Below, one piece after another: positions 6,632 through 15,901 of a DNA stretch of 37,243 nt. A program made the position numbers and the translations under genes. The notes beneath the pieces are model-generated. The model had not been told where the DNA came from and made no database searches. It saw nothing but the letters and a program-made list of their open reading frames with translations. The first letter of the stretch is position 1. The number at the start of each line of letters is the position of its first letter. Source of the stretch: Bacteriovoracaceae bacterium. GTDB lineage: Bacteria > Bdellovibrionota > Bacteriovoracia > Bacteriovoracales > Bacteriovoracaceae. Location: positions 1-37,243 of the forward strand of contig JADHTQ010000044.1 in NCBI GenBank assembly GCA_016784965.1, in the 5' to 3' direction.

Positions 6632-7785
6632 AGCTCTCAGAAAGGGTCAACAATATAACCGAATCAAAAACAGTAGGCCTTGCCTCCATTGTTGATAGCT
6701 TAAGGCAAAAAGGAGAGCAGATCATCTCTTTAAATGTAGGAGAGCCGGATTTTAAAACTCCAACCAGCATTTTAGAGGCCACCAAAGCTGCACTAGATGA
6801 AGGTCAAACCCTTTATTCACTAGTTCCAGGCATTAGACAGTTAAGAGAAGCTTTGGTTGATAAGTTAAAAAAAAATAATGGCATTGATGTCACAATTGAT
6901 AATATTGTCGTTTCCAACGGATCAAAGCAGTCACTTTACAACATCTTTCAGACCATTTGTGATCCAGGGGATGAAGTAATTGTACCAATACCATACTGGG
7001 TGACCTTTCCAGAAAGCATCAAGCTAGCAGGTGGCAGGCCAGTACTGGTTGAAACAAGCACACCTGATCACCAACTAGATTTAGAAAAGATCAAAGCGGC
7101 CATCACCAAAAACACCAAGGCCATTTTGTTTAATAGCCCAAATAACCCAACCGGAGCGGTTTACTCAAAAGAAAGCCTAGAGCAGTTGGCAGAACTTTGT
7201 ATTAAACACGATTTATATTTAATTGCAGATGAGGCCTATGAACTTTTGGTTTATGACCAAAAAAAGCACTTTAGTGTTGCCTCCCTCAGTAAGGAAGTTT
7301 CAAAGCGCACAATTACGGTCCAATCGTTTTCTAAAAGCTACTGTATGACAGGATTTCGCATCGGTTATGTGGTTGCAGACCAAAAAGTTATAAAAGGCAT
7401 TAATAAGTTGCAAAGTCACCTAACTGGAAACAATTGTACCTTCGCTCAATTTGGGGCATTGGCCGCTATCAATGCAGATCCAATGCAATATGAAAAAATG
7501 AGAGTTGAGTTTGAGATGCGTAGAGATCTAAGTTATGAGCTCACATCCAAAATTTTTGATTGTGCAAAACCTACGGGTGCTTTTTATCTTTTTCCAAATG
7601 TACAAAAATATTTAGGCGAGCGCTTTAAAACCTGTACTGAACTAGCTGAATATATTCTACAAGAGGCCAAAGTTGCAGTTGTTCCAGGATCTGCTTTTGG
7701 AGCTCCTGGGTATTTGCGTATCTCATTTGCAAATAGTCGGGATAATTTACAAAAGGCACTCACCCAAATTAAAGAGGTATTATAA
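6628..7785 (+). CDS. Class I aminotransferase (aspartate/prephenate type)
   Basis: A 385-residue PLP fold-type I enzyme starting at GTG within the GTGA overlap with the previous stop. Motifs are LNVGEPDF, NNPTGAV, IADEAYELL, SFSKSYCMTGFRIGY (PLP lysine in SFSK) and a C-terminal LRISFANS that supplies the carboxylate-binding Arg. It belongs to the aspartate aminotransferase subgroup 1-beta, several members of which transaminate prephenate to arogenate. Placement between chorismate mutase and a plant-like TyrA supports prephenate as substrate, but this cannot be proven from sequence alone. It could also serve as the final Phe/Tyr transaminase. Confidence 0.88.
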   Translation: MKLSERVNNITESKTVGLASIVDSLRQKGEQIISLNVGEPDFKTPTSILEATKAALDEGQTLYSLVPGIRQLREALVDKLKKNNGIDVTIDNIVVSNGSKQSLYNIFQTICDPGDEVIVPIPYWVTFPESIKLAGGRPVLVETSTPDHQLDLEKIKAAITKNTKAILFNSPNNPTGAVYSKESLEQLAELCIKHDLYLIADEAYELLVYDQKKHFSVASLSKEVSKRTITVQSFSKSYCMTGFRIGYVVADQKVIKGINKLQSHLTGNNCTFAQFGALAAINADPMQYEKMRVEFEMRRDLSYELTSKIFDCAKPTGAFYLFPNVQKYLGERFKTCTELAEYILQEAKVAVVPGSAFGAPGYLRISFANSRDNLQKALTQIKEVL

Positions 7786-8514
7786 ATGAAAGTTGGACTC
7801 ATCGGTTTTGGTAGACTTGGGAAGTTGTTGACAAAATACTTGACTGAGGATTGTGACCTCTATGTGTATGATAAGATTTTATGCAGCAAAGAGGTTAAGC
7901 ATTTAGGTGCCATCCCAGCATCTTTAGAAGAAGTATGTAAATTACCAATTATAATTCCAGCTGTACCAATTTCGCTTTTTGAAGAAGTAATTCAAAACAT
8001 ATCTAGCTTGGTTGATCCACACTCATTGATTGTTGATGTCTGCTCTGTTAAACAACACCCAGTCGATGTCATGGAAAAATACTTACCAAAAAGTGTCTCG
8101 ATTTTGGGCACTCACCCTATGTTTGGTCCAGATAGTGCTGCAGATACTCTGTTTGGTACTAAAATCGTTTTATGTAAAGTAAGAATGCGGGATAAATTAT
8201 ACAGCGATATAGTGATCTACTTAGAAAAACACGGCATTAAAGTTATTGAGTCAACGCCTAGTGAACATGATGAACAAATTAGCTCCTCTTTATTTTTAAC
8301 CCACTTGATTGGCAGAACTTTGATTGAATTTGATGCTAAAAAACTATTGATTGATACTATGGGATATAGAAGGCTTAGAAAAATATTACTAACAGTTGAA
8401 AATGATACCTGGCAATTATTTGAAGATATGGAAAAGTATAACAGCTATGCAAAATGTACGATGGATAATTTCAAAAGAAGTCTTGAAAAAACCATAGAGC
8501 ACATTGAGGGGTAA
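7786..8514 (+). CDS. tyrA: Prephenate/arogenate dehydrogenase, plant-like short TyrA
   Basis: A 242-residue dehydrogenase beginning right after the aminotransferase stop. The N-terminal Rossmann motif is GLIGFGRLGKLL. The substrate region carries DVCSVKQHPV, LGTHPMFGPDSA and FLTHLIGR. The C-terminal helices (MGYRRLRKILLTVENDTWQLFEDMEKYN) resemble plant and algal arogenate dehydrogenases more than E. coli TyrA. No ACT or mutase domain is attached. The product would be Tyr directly (from arogenate) or 4-hydroxyphenylpyruvate (from prephenate). Cofactor: no acidic residue is clear at the end of strand 2 (LYVYDK has D), so NAD is plausible. Confidence 0.88.
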   Translation: MKVGLIGFGRLGKLLTKYLTEDCDLYVYDKILCSKEVKHLGAIPASLEEVCKLPIIIPAVPISLFEEVIQNISSLVDPHSLIVDVCSVKQHPVDVMEKYLPKSVSILGTHPMFGPDSAADTLFGTKIVLCKVRMRDKLYSDIVIYLEKHGIKVIESTPSEHDEQISSSLFLTHLIGRTLIEFDAKKLLIDTMGYRRLRKILLTVENDTWQLFEDMEKYNSYAKCTMDNFKRSLEKTIEHIEG

Positions 8515-8519
8515 CCATA

Positions 8520-9341
8520 ATGAAGGCCGCATTTCAGGGAACAAATGGTGCATATAGCGAAGTTGCTTTAAATAAGTACTTCCAAAACGTAATTGAAGGC
8601 ACTGGATACAACACCAGTGAAGAGGTTTTTGATGCCTTAAAGACACACAAGGTAGATTATGGGTTTCTTCCAATTGAAAATAGTATTGTGGGTAATGTGA
8701 ATGTCAACCTCGATCTATTTTATAAATATAATTTCCAAATTATTGATGAAGTGTACTTACCTATTCAGCACTGCTTGCTAGCGCACCCTGGCACCAAGCT
8801 TAAAGAGATTAAAAAAGTTTATTCTCACCCTGTAGCACTTGATCAATGCCGCCAATTTTTTATAAAGTATGGAATTGAAACCATTGTTGATTATGATACC
8901 GCAGGATCGGCAAAAAATTTATCTAAGCGAGAAGAAAAAGATGCAGCCAGTGTTGCATCTTCACTTTGTGCTAAATATTACAACTTAGATGTTGTGCAAA
9001 CAGATATTCAACAGGTCAAAAACAATATCACTAGGTTTTGTGTTTTTGTCGATAAAGACAAGGTCCCAAGTGACCTTGTGAAACAAAAAACTAGTCTTAT
9101 CTTTTCAGCAGGCCACGGTCCTGGTGCTCTTTTAAAGTGTCTGGAGCAATTTGCCAAATATGATATCAACTTGACTAAAATTGAAAGTAGACCAATTCCT
9201 GAAAATCCATTTGCGTATGTTTTTCATGTGGACTTCTTGGGTAACACAGACGATGATAATATTGCTAGGTGCTTACAAGACTTAAAAAAGGTTACCGGCA
9301 TGATTAAAATACTCGGTAGTTATCCAATAGGGAAAAAATAA
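8520..9341 (+). CDS. pheA: Prephenate (or arogenate) dehydratase with ACT domain
   Basis: A 273-residue enzyme with a periplasmic-binding-like dehydratase domain (residues 1-180) containing FQGTNGAYSE, FLPIENSIVG and the catalytic TRF motif in NNITRFCVF. The C-terminal ACT domain (about 190-270) has GALLKCL and ESRP, the two Phe-binding motifs. Feedback inhibition by Phe is therefore expected. It lacks the chorismate mutase found in E. coli PheA; that activity is in the first gene of the operon. It starts 5 nt after the tyrA stop. If the aminotransferase makes arogenate, this would act as arogenate dehydratase. Confidence 0.92.
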   Translation: MKAAFQGTNGAYSEVALNKYFQNVIEGTGYNTSEEVFDALKTHKVDYGFLPIENSIVGNVNVNLDLFYKYNFQIIDEVYLPIQHCLLAHPGTKLKEIKKVYSHPVALDQCRQFFIKYGIETIVDYDTAGSAKNLSKREEKDAASVASSLCAKYYNLDVVQTDIQQVKNNITRFCVFVDKDKVPSDLVKQKTSLIFSAGHGPGALLKCLEQFAKYDINLTKIESRPIPENPFAYVFHVDFLGNTDDDNIARCLQDLKKVTGMIKILGSYPIGKK

Positions 9342-9349
9342 TTAAAAAA

Positions 9350-11083
9350 ATGCTTTTTGAAAATTTATGTGATTATTTAAAACAAGTTGACTTATCTAGC
9401 TGGTCCGCTATGGGCCAGGCCCTTGACAAACTCAAGCAAAATAGCAAGAAAGACTGGAGTTTTAAAACTTCCTCTTTTTCTTTGTTTAAAAAAAACTTAA
9501 GCCAGGGCATTGCATTTATTACCTTTGACAATGGAATTGATGGCGTTTCAATTGAAATCTCCAAGTATGCCAAGGCGTTTGAGGCAATGATTGGTAAAGA
9601 TAATTTGGTGCCTGAAATCCACCTAATCGCTGGTAAATTCTATAAGGAGGCAGATGGGGTAATGTTGCCTCGGTGGCGTCGATTTTTATTAAAGGGGGCC
9701 TATGGCTTTGACCATTGGGATGGTTATCAAGAGGCCTACTTTCGTAGACTTACTAAAGACAGTGCAAAGTACAACTTGCTGGCAGATAAAATCAAAACCC
9801 AAACAATAGACTTAAGTATTAATTTAGGGCAGTACATTGATCAAAATAATATCCAATTATTGGTGCCAGTTAATGCTTGCTCAAATCCTGGAAACATTCC
9901 TTTGGCCTTTGCTATAGTTTTAGTATCTGAGCTGATGCAGATACCGGTCCTTAATAGCTGCCATGATTTCTACTGGGAAAGTGGTGATAGTGAACCTAAG
10001 GCAAGACCGCAACTTAGAGACCATTTTTTTACAAATTGTGATATCAAAGAGTTTTTTAGCATTATTGAAAAGCTCTACCCTTGGCAGTCAGAGGCGTGGT
10101 TTAATGCCACTATAAATCAGGTACAAACTGATACCTTAATTGATAAGTTTTCTCACAATCCGCAACTCTTAGGTGAAGCCCCCACGGCAATAGATGTTAC
10201 AAGGTTTTGCCCCCTTGAAATAAAAGAGATTGAGGATGTTCGGGATAAATTGGCACTGATTCTCTCAAATGGTAAAAGGCCGCTCAAAAGCAAAAGGGCG
10301 AAGGATTTTTTACATACTGATTTAACCTGGGTAGTAAAACAGACTCCTGTTTTGCTTGGTCTAAAATCAGGTATTGAGAACAATTATAAAACCAATAATA
10401 TTCTACTAATTCAACCTACACGAATATTAAAAAGAAAAAGGATTTTAAAAAACATTGAGCTAATAGAAAAGCTACTAAAGCACCCAAATTTTGTTAACCA
10501 CTTTGAATGCAATCCTTTGCTCAAATTAACTCTTCAAATTACAGGTCCCGCAACTGCAGCCCACTATGAATATGCTCAACAAATAGTGTCCATCTATCTT
10601 GCAATGATTTATAGGCTGCCAAAATTTCTACAAGAGAGAGTGTTTTTGGCCTTTTCATTTGGAATCGAAACCCATCGTCGTTTTAGTGAATTGAATTTAG
10701 AAAAACTTGGCATAAATCAAATTATAGCAGCAGGTGATCTCGTTGTGCTACCAAGTGAACAGGAAGGTCGCGGTTTGCCAATCATAGAGAGCTCTGCTTG
10801 CGCTACCCCAATCATCACCAATCGATATCATCCGGAAGTTGTATTTTCTAAAGTTATAGGAGAGCACTTGGATGAATCTTTGAAACTAAATGTCTTCGAA
10901 TTTCCCAAAAATGAATACACTCCTGAGCTTCTGGACTCCATTACCAAAGCAATATTTAAAGCAAAGTCACAGCAATTAAAAGCAATTCACAATCGCCAAG
11001 TAGTAAAAAACAGATATAGTTGTGAGGCCTTAACAAGCAACTTCGAGCAGTTTTTAAAAACTTTATGGATTGGCCCGACTTAA
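9350..11083 (+). CDS. Glycosyltransferase, GT4-like C-terminal half
   Basis: A 577-residue protein. The last third has the GT-B donor-site signature LPSEQEGRGLPIIESSACATPII, containing the E-x7-E motif, with LIQPTRILKRKRI earlier as the start of the C-terminal Rossmann domain. The N-terminal half includes NGIDGVSIEISKYAKA (a glycine-loop acceptor domain), followed by a region I do not recognise. No signal peptide or membrane segment, so cytosolic. It starts 8 nt after pheA without a clear Shine-Dalgarno, so it is probably read as the last gene of the aromatic operon. The sugar substrate is unknown. Its 3' end overlaps the convergent kinase gene by 21 bp. Confidence 0.75.
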   Translation: MLFENLCDYLKQVDLSSWSAMGQALDKLKQNSKKDWSFKTSSFSLFKKNLSQGIAFITFDNGIDGVSIEISKYAKAFEAMIGKDNLVPEIHLIAGKFYKEADGVMLPRWRRFLLKGAYGFDHWDGYQEAYFRRLTKDSAKYNLLADKIKTQTIDLSINLGQYIDQNNIQLLVPVNACSNPGNIPLAFAIVLVSELMQIPVLNSCHDFYWESGDSEPKARPQLRDHFFTNCDIKEFFSIIEKLYPWQSEAWFNATINQVQTDTLIDKFSHNPQLLGEAPTAIDVTRFCPLEIKEIEDVRDKLALILSNGKRPLKSKRAKDFLHTDLTWVVKQTPVLLGLKSGIENNYKTNNILLIQPTRILKRKRILKNIELIEKLLKHPNFVNHFECNPLLKLTLQITGPATAAHYEYAQQIVSIYLAMIYRLPKFLQERVFLAFSFGIETHRRFSELNLEKLGINQIIAAGDLVVLPSEQEGRGLPIIESSACATPIITNRYHPEVVFSKVIGEHLDESLKLNVFEFPKNEYTPELLDSITKAIFKAKSQQLKAIHNRQVVKNRYSCEALTSNFEQFLKTLWIGPT

Positions 11084-12193
11084 AACAATTTGCTCAAATT
11101 TATCTTTTTGATTTTCTAGAGATTCTACCAATTTAAATTGAACTAAAGCACGATTTAAATTTTGCTCTTCATTGTCGCCGATTGCAAAATATACATTGCC
11201 ATTTAAATAGTCGGTAAAAAACCTAATCCCCAGCTCAAAAGCAATCAATCTGGTTGCATCAAAAATATACTCAAAGTCTACTTTGGTTAAAAAGTTCACA
11301 TGAGATAAGTATCCGTCTAAAATTTGTTCAAACAGCTCCAAGTTAAACTGCACTTTATGCAAAGAAGAGGCGTCCTCTTTTGTGGGATTACAAGCAGATC
11401 GCAAGCAGTCTCCCAAATCGTAATGAATTAAGTTATGCTTGATGGTATCTAGATCTATAAATGCTGTTGCAAGCTTTGAATTTTTATCAAACAAGATGTT
11501 AGAGACTTTGGGATCACCATGAATAATACAGGTGGTAAGTAAATTTTGTTCTTTGGCATTTTCTAAAATATGCGCCAAATCCCTTCTTTGATCGATGAAG
11601 TTATGACAATAATCTATATTACTCTTTTTTGTTAAATTTTTCTTTGCCACCAAATCGTATTGCTCTAAATACTTAGGTGTAACATGGAAGTTTCTTAAAG
11701 TATCATGAAATTGCTTGGCATCCATGGTAAAAACCAGACTATGAAATTTACCAAGGGCCGCCCCTACTTGATAGGCATAATGCAGGTCGGGTGTGGACTC
11801 AAAAGATTCTGCATTTTCAATAAAACTCATCATGCGCCAGTAATCGCCTTGCATATCTACAAAGTAGTCCTTTCCCTCATCTTTGGTTTTAATAAGTTGA
11901 GGTATTTGCCAAGCTTCAAATGTAGATATTAGTTCATTTTGGTTTTTCAGATTTGCCAAATGGTCGATGTACTGCCTAATGTTGGCAATATTTAACTCTG
12001 GTGACACAAATATGGACTTATTGATCTTTTGCACGACATATTTATTTGCATTTTTTACGTCGCCACTTGTGTTTTCTTGTGTTGATATAAAATAGGTGTG
12101 ATTGATAAGCCCAGTAGTACAGTGGTCCACATCGACTAACTCCCCTTCTATTTCAAATTTTTTACAAATGTCTGAAACTTCATTTCTATCCAT
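11063..12193 (-). CDS. APH-fold sugar kinase, NahK-like
   Basis: A 376-residue aminoglycoside-phosphotransferase-fold kinase. N-terminal TGLINHTYFIS and YVVQKINKSIF resemble the nucleotide loop of N-acetylhexosamine 1-kinases (NahK) and related Bacteroidota proteins. Catalytic residues are in CIIHGDPKVSNILFD (HGDxxxxN) and AFIDLDTI (metal Asp); LGDCLRSACNP is also family-like. NahK makes hexosamine 1-phosphates for nucleotide-sugar synthesis. AAGGGA precedes ATG 12193. Tail-to-tail overlap with the glycosyltransferase suggests the two have travelled together. Family fairly sure; substrate inferred. Confidence 0.75.
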   Translation of the reverse strand: MDRNEVSDICKKFEIEGELVDVDHCTTGLINHTYFISTQENTSGDVKNANKYVVQKINKSIFVSPELNIANIRQYIDHLANLKNQNELISTFEAWQIPQLIKTKDEGKDYFVDMQGDYWRMMSFIENAESFESTPDLHYAYQVGAALGKFHSLVFTMDAKQFHDTLRNFHVTPKYLEQYDLVAKKNLTKKSNIDYCHNFIDQRRDLAHILENAKEQNLLTTCIIHGDPKVSNILFDKNSKLATAFIDLDTIKHNLIHYDLGDCLRSACNPTKEDASSLHKVQFNLELFEQILDGYLSHVNFLTKVDFEYIFDATRLIAFELGIRFFTDYLNGNVYFAIGDNEEQNLNRALVQFKLVESLENQKDKFEQIVLSRANP

Positions 12194-12304
12194 TGTGAAT
12201 CCCTTTTTAAAGTTAACTTCAATCGTCAGGGTTTTTAGTAAACACTACTAGAAATTTTGTTCCATAATGATAACTTATGTGGAATACATTGAATATACCT
12301 ATTC

Positions 12305-12338
12305 GGAGAAAAGGATCTCATATAAAACCCTTTTCCCC
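12305..12338. other. Imperfect stem-loop downstream of the lipoprotein gene
   Basis: GGAGAAAAGG (12305-12314) is complementary, with one mismatch, to CCTTTTCCCC ending near 12338. It lies in the 180-bp gap between two minus-strand genes. It could end transcription of the lipoprotein gene, but on the minus strand no U-run follows. Confidence 0.3.
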
Positions 12339-12373
12339 TTTTGGCTTGAGTCATTGATAGGTTAAGAAGAAAG

Positions 12374-13159
12374 TTATCTTCTGTGATGAGGATGGCATCG
12401 ACTCTTAAAAGTATAAATCTTGTCAGTATCTTTTCTAGATCCTGTAAATGTTGCTTTATCATCTCCTGATTGCATAATTGTCAGATCAAGGTGTTTTGTT
12501 GTGTACTTATAATAAAAAGATACATCTTGAGTTCCATGAACTAAAACCTCTTTCATTTCACAAACTCTTCGGCGACCATTATCTCTGTCTCCACGACCAC
12601 GTCCGCGTCCACGCCCACGACCTCTATCGCCGTCAAGATCCCGATCACGTCCGTTACCATTGTTGGCCACCATACGACATACGCGCTTTTTCTTGTAAAA
12701 TGAACAACTTTCAACATCTTCATATTCATCTGATTCTTCCACTTGCGTATCAATAGTGCCCATCATGTCAAATGGCTGCCCACTCTCACCAGCAGTTAAC
12801 CTGAAGTCTCCACTATGAGATGGAAGTTGCCTACCTTTTGGGATATTCAAAGTAATATCTTGAGTATCGTGTCTGCCAGTTTTAACTTGTATTAAAACTT
12901 CTCTTTTTGATACAAAATCAACTTTGGCACTGTAAGTACCGGCCCTAAGTGAATCAATCTTATAAACAATTTCAGTGTTATCATCTTCATCATCACATAC
13001 CGAGGAGCCAAATCCACCTATTGGATTACAAGTTCTCACTGACTCATCTTGTACCTTAACCTTTAGGGAACTAAGCACCTTTAAAGTTCCTTTAATTGGT
13101 TTACAGGCCGACAAAGCAACCATACCTAAAAGCATTATTGCTAAATGTAATCTATTCAT
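12374..13159 (-). CDS. Lipoprotein with Arg-Gly repeat segment
   Basis: A 261-residue exported protein. ATG 13159 is preferred over 13189, as GGAG lies 7 nt upstream and the signal peptide then begins MNRLHLAIMLL. The lipobox LSAC puts lipidated Cys at about residue 19; the following KP does not forbid outer-membrane sorting. Residues about 25-120 look like an all-beta carbohydrate- or carboxypeptidase-regulatory-like domain (LRAGTYSAKVDF, DITLNIPKG). Then come a Cys pair (ESCSFYKKKRVC), a DRD/RGRGRGRGRG low-complexity stretch and another Cys, and finally a beta-rich end. Function unknown. Confidence 0.75.
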   Translation of the reverse strand: MNRLHLAIMLLGMVALSACKPIKGTLKVLSSLKVKVQDESVRTCNPIGGFGSSVCDDEDDNTEIVYKIDSLRAGTYSAKVDFVSKREVLIQVKTGRHDTQDITLNIPKGRQLPSHSGDFRLTAGESGQPFDMMGTIDTQVEESDEYEDVESCSFYKKKRVCRMVANNGNGRDRDLDGDRGRGRGRGRGRGDRDNGRRRVCEMKEVLVHGTQDVSFYYKYTTKHLDLTIMQSGDDKATFTGSRKDTDKIYTFKSRCHPHHRR

Positions 13160-13195
13160 GCAAGGACTCCTTTTTTCACAACGTGTCATCTATTT

Positions 13196-13212
13196 GAACA
13201 AAGTGTTTGTTC
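13196..13212. promoter_or_regulatory. 7-3-7 palindrome upstream of the lipoprotein gene
   Basis: GAACAAA-GTG-TTTGTTC is a perfect inverted repeat 37 bp before the lipoprotein start, the usual place for a repressor or activator site. The regulator is unknown. The rest of the 253-bp gap to 13413 has no supportable gene; a 62-codon minus-strand frame with several Cys lacks an early start codon. Confidence 0.45.
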
Positions 13213-13412
13213 TGCATACATTTGCAACATGAGCAATTAACATGCCAGACCCGACGCATTGGCCGCAGCGCTTCTTCTGTTTGAAAACAGGTTTCAAAGA
13301 TCCTTCAAAACAAGTATCATTGTGTTCTAAAAGGTAACCAGATGCATTTTGAGACCACAAATAAGCAGTGCCATAAAGTCACTATTTGTGATATATAAAT
13401 GTAGAAAAAATT

Positions 13413-13853
13413 ATGAAAAAACTATTTGTTCGATCTATTCATGTCCGTTTGTTTATAGTGATGGCACTTTATCTACTTGTGTTTTATCTTTTTGCAAGAC
13501 ATGGTGCTAATTCGTGGCAGATTGTATTAGATAATGTTGCCGGTGTTTTGTTCATCGTTATCATTGGTCAGGTTACAGCTTTATTTATTGCTCGCCAGAT
13601 ATCTTTTCAAATAATATATCTACTGTTGTCAAATATATATATTTACAAAAGTGCTACTCATCTCATTGAAAACACTACCAACAGAGACATTTGGACTTTT
13701 GTCCAAATCGCTTTATTATACCTGCCCATTAGTCTTTTATTTTGGCCAGTGGTAAGACCTTCAAAATTCCAAACTTCCCGTGAATTGAGATTGGTACTTA
13801 TTTCGTTTTGGGCCCTATTAACTGGAACTTATTTTATTTTTATAAATATATGA
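13413..13853 (+). CDS. Small four-helix membrane protein
   Basis: A 146-residue hydrophobic protein with about four membrane segments (residues 12-30, 40-62, 95-113 and 125-145) and short polar loops. The N-terminus is basic, consistent with a cytoplasmic start. No clear Shine-Dalgarno precedes ATG 13413. It ends 11 nt before galE, so it is probably the first gene of the galE-tdh-kbl-MFS operon. I do not recognise the family. Confidence 0.6.
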   Translation: MKKLFVRSIHVRLFIVMALYLLVFYLFARHGANSWQIVLDNVAGVLFIVIIGQVTALFIARQISFQIIYLLLSNIYIYKSATHLIENTTNRDIWTFVQIALLYLPISLLFWPVVRPSKFQTSRELRLVLISFWALLTGTYFIFINI

Positions 13854-13864
13854 AGGAGTATAAC

Positions 13865-14854
13865 ATGCAAGAAGTATATGGATTAATCACAGGTGGTGCA
13901 GGATACATCGGCTCGCACGTTGTGAAGCTTTTGGGTGAGTCAGGATATAAAACAGTTACCTATGATAATTTAAGTACAGGCAATAAAGATTCAGTTTTAT
14001 ATGGTGAGTTTGTAGAAGGTGACTTGGCAGACCTAGAAACCCTAGATGGCGTTTTTAAAAAATACAAAATTGGATATGTTATTCATTTTGCTGCTAGTAT
14101 CATTGTCCCAGAATCCGTAGAAGATCCGATGAAGTATTATCAAAACAATACCCAAAATTCCGCAAACCTCATTAACATGTGTATTAAACATAATGTAAAT
14201 AACTTTATTTTCTCTAGCACTGCTGCCACCTACGGCTTAGGTGATGGCAACCCAGATGGCGTCGATGAAAAATGCCTTCCTCTTCCAATTAATCCTTACG
14301 GCCGCTCTAAACTGATGACTGAGTGGATGTTAGAAGATGTTGCCAACATTACACCTGACTTTAACTACATCGCTCTTCGCTACTTTAATGTCTCCGGAGC
14401 CGATTTAGATGGCAAGATAGGCCAGATGTCTGAAAAATCAACTCTACTGATCAATGTGGCCTTACAAACTGCCCTGGGCAACCGAGAGCAGCTGGAGATC
14501 TTTGGCACTGATTACGATACACCAGATGGCACTTGTATTCGCGATTATATTCATGTGGTAGATTTAGCACAGGCCCATCTCGACGCTTTAAAATATCTTG
14601 AAAAAAATCCACAATCACACATTCTAAACTGTGGATATGGTAGAGGCGCGAGTGTAAAAGAAGTAGTAAAAGCAGTTAAAGAACTTTTGAAAATTGATTT
14701 TAAAGCTGTAGAATCTCCTAGAAGAGCTGGGGACCCACCGGTTTTAATTTCTAAGGCCGAAAAAATTGGTGAAGTTATAGGCTGGAAGCCTAAACATGAT
14801 AATTTAACAAAAATTATAGAATCTGCTTACAATTGGCAAAAGGCAAAAAATTAG
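13865..14854 (+). CDS. galE: UDP-glucose 4-epimerase
   Basis: A 329-residue extended short-chain dehydrogenase. The NAD-binding GGAGYIGSH is near the N-terminus, followed by YDNLSTGN. The catalytic elements are SSTAATYG (Ser) and NPYGRSK (YxxxK). The C-terminal NCGYGRGASVKEVV and RRAGDPP are typical of GalE. Start 13865 is chosen over 13808 because GAAGGAG precedes it and NAD-binding begins at once. It interconverts UDP-glucose and UDP-galactose and would supply precursors for surface polysaccharide. Directly followed by tdh (no spacer). Confidence 0.94.
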   Translation: MQEVYGLITGGAGYIGSHVVKLLGESGYKTVTYDNLSTGNKDSVLYGEFVEGDLADLETLDGVFKKYKIGYVIHFAASIIVPESVEDPMKYYQNNTQNSANLINMCIKHNVNNFIFSSTAATYGLGDGNPDGVDEKCLPLPINPYGRSKLMTEWMLEDVANITPDFNYIALRYFNVSGADLDGKIGQMSEKSTLLINVALQTALGNREQLEIFGTDYDTPDGTCIRDYIHVVDLAQAHLDALKYLEKNPQSHILNCGYGRGASVKEVVKAVKELLKIDFKAVESPRRAGDPPVLISKAEKIGEVIGWKPKHDNLTKIIESAYNWQKAKN

Positions 14855-15880
14855 ATGAAGGCGCTGATAAAAAAATATGATAAACCGGGTCTTTGGCTTG
14901 GTAATGCGGATCTTCCCAAGCTTAATATACATGAAGTATTAATTAAGATAAAAAAAACGGCCATCTGTGGTACAGATCTTCACATATACAACTGGGATGC
15001 ATGGGCACAAAAGACAATCAAAACTCCTCTTGTCATCGGTCATGAATTTGTGGGCGAAGTAGTGGATGTGGGCAGTGACGTCAAGGCCCACAAACCAGGA
15101 GAGCTTGTCAGCGGTGAGGGACATATAGTCTGTGGGCGCTGTCGAAATTGTCTAGCAGGTAGGCGGCATCTTTGTCAAACGACCTATGGTGTAGGGATTG
15201 AGCGGGCCGGATGTTTTGCCGAGTATTTGATCATCCCTGCCACTAACGTTTGGCCTGCTGATCCTAAAATTCCAACAGATGTTACCGCTTGTTTTGATCC
15301 CTTGGGAAATGCTGCCCATACGGCATTATCTTTTGATGTCTTGGGGGAAGATGTACTAATAACAGGAGCTGGGCCCATTGGAATGATGGCAGTGGGAATC
15401 GTCAAACATGCAGGGGCAAGACATATTGTCATTACAGATGTAAACCCCTATCGCCTAGAGCTTGCCAAAAAAATGGGAGCAACACGTACTGTAGATGTCA
15501 GGTCTAAAAAACTTGAAGATGTAATGAAACAACTAGATATGAAAGAAGGGTTTGACGTAGGCCTTGAAATGTCAGGCAATGCCCAAGCCTTCAACGATAT
15601 GATCTCCACGGTCTGCCATGGAGCCAAAATTGCAGTCCTTGGCATTTTACAACCTGGTACTGTTATTGACTGGGACAAAATTGTTTTTAATGGACTAACA
15701 ATAAAAGGAATATACGGCAGAGAGATGTTTGAAACCTGGTACAAGATGACTATGATGGTGCAAACTGGGCTAGATATCACTCCAATTATCACCCACAGAT
15801 TTCATTATGAAGAGTTTGAAAAGGCATTTGCCCTAATGAATACAGGAAACTCCGGTAAAATTATACTAAATTGGGAATAA
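14855..15880 (+). CDS. tdh: L-threonine 3-dehydrogenase
   Basis: A 341-residue zinc medium-chain dehydrogenase, the same length as E. coli Tdh. Catalytic zinc ligands lie in [13 protein letters not shown] and GHEFVGEV; the structural zinc Cys cluster is [15 protein letters not shown]. The Rossmann motif is GAGPIGMM, with [11 protein letters not shown] as NAD-binding acidic strand. It oxidises threonine to 2-amino-3-ketobutyrate, the substrate of the next gene product. The start codon abuts the galE stop. [15 protein letters not shown] is a strong Tdh signature. Confidence 0.97.
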   Translation: MKALIKKYDKPGLWLGNADLPKLNIHEVLIKIKKTAICGTDLHIYNWDAWAQKTIKTPLVIGHEFVGEVVDVGSDVKAHKPGELVSGEGHIVCGRCRNCLAGRRHLCQTTYGVGIERAGCFAEYLIIPATNVWPADPKIPTDVTACFDPLGNAAHTALSFDVLGEDVLITGAGPIGMMAVGIVKHAGARHIVITDVNPYRLELAKKMGATRTVDVRSKKLEDVMKQLDMKEGFDVGLEMSGNAQAFNDMISTVCHGAKIAVLGILQPGTVIDWDKIVFNGLTIKGIYGREMFETWYKMTMMVQTGLDITPIITHRFHYEEFEKAFALMNTGNSGKIILNWE

Positions 15881-15901
15881 ATATCAAAAGCGAGGCAATA
15901 G

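Noticed and set aside
12235-12462. 75-codon minus-strand frame at the end of the lipoprotein gene
   Set aside because: Overlaps the lipoprotein coding end in another frame, with no start signals and no family resemblance.
13213-13385. Cys-containing minus-strand frame upstream of the lipoprotein gene
   Set aside because: No start codon in the first two thirds, no ribosome binding site and no recognisable family; perhaps a gene remnant at most.
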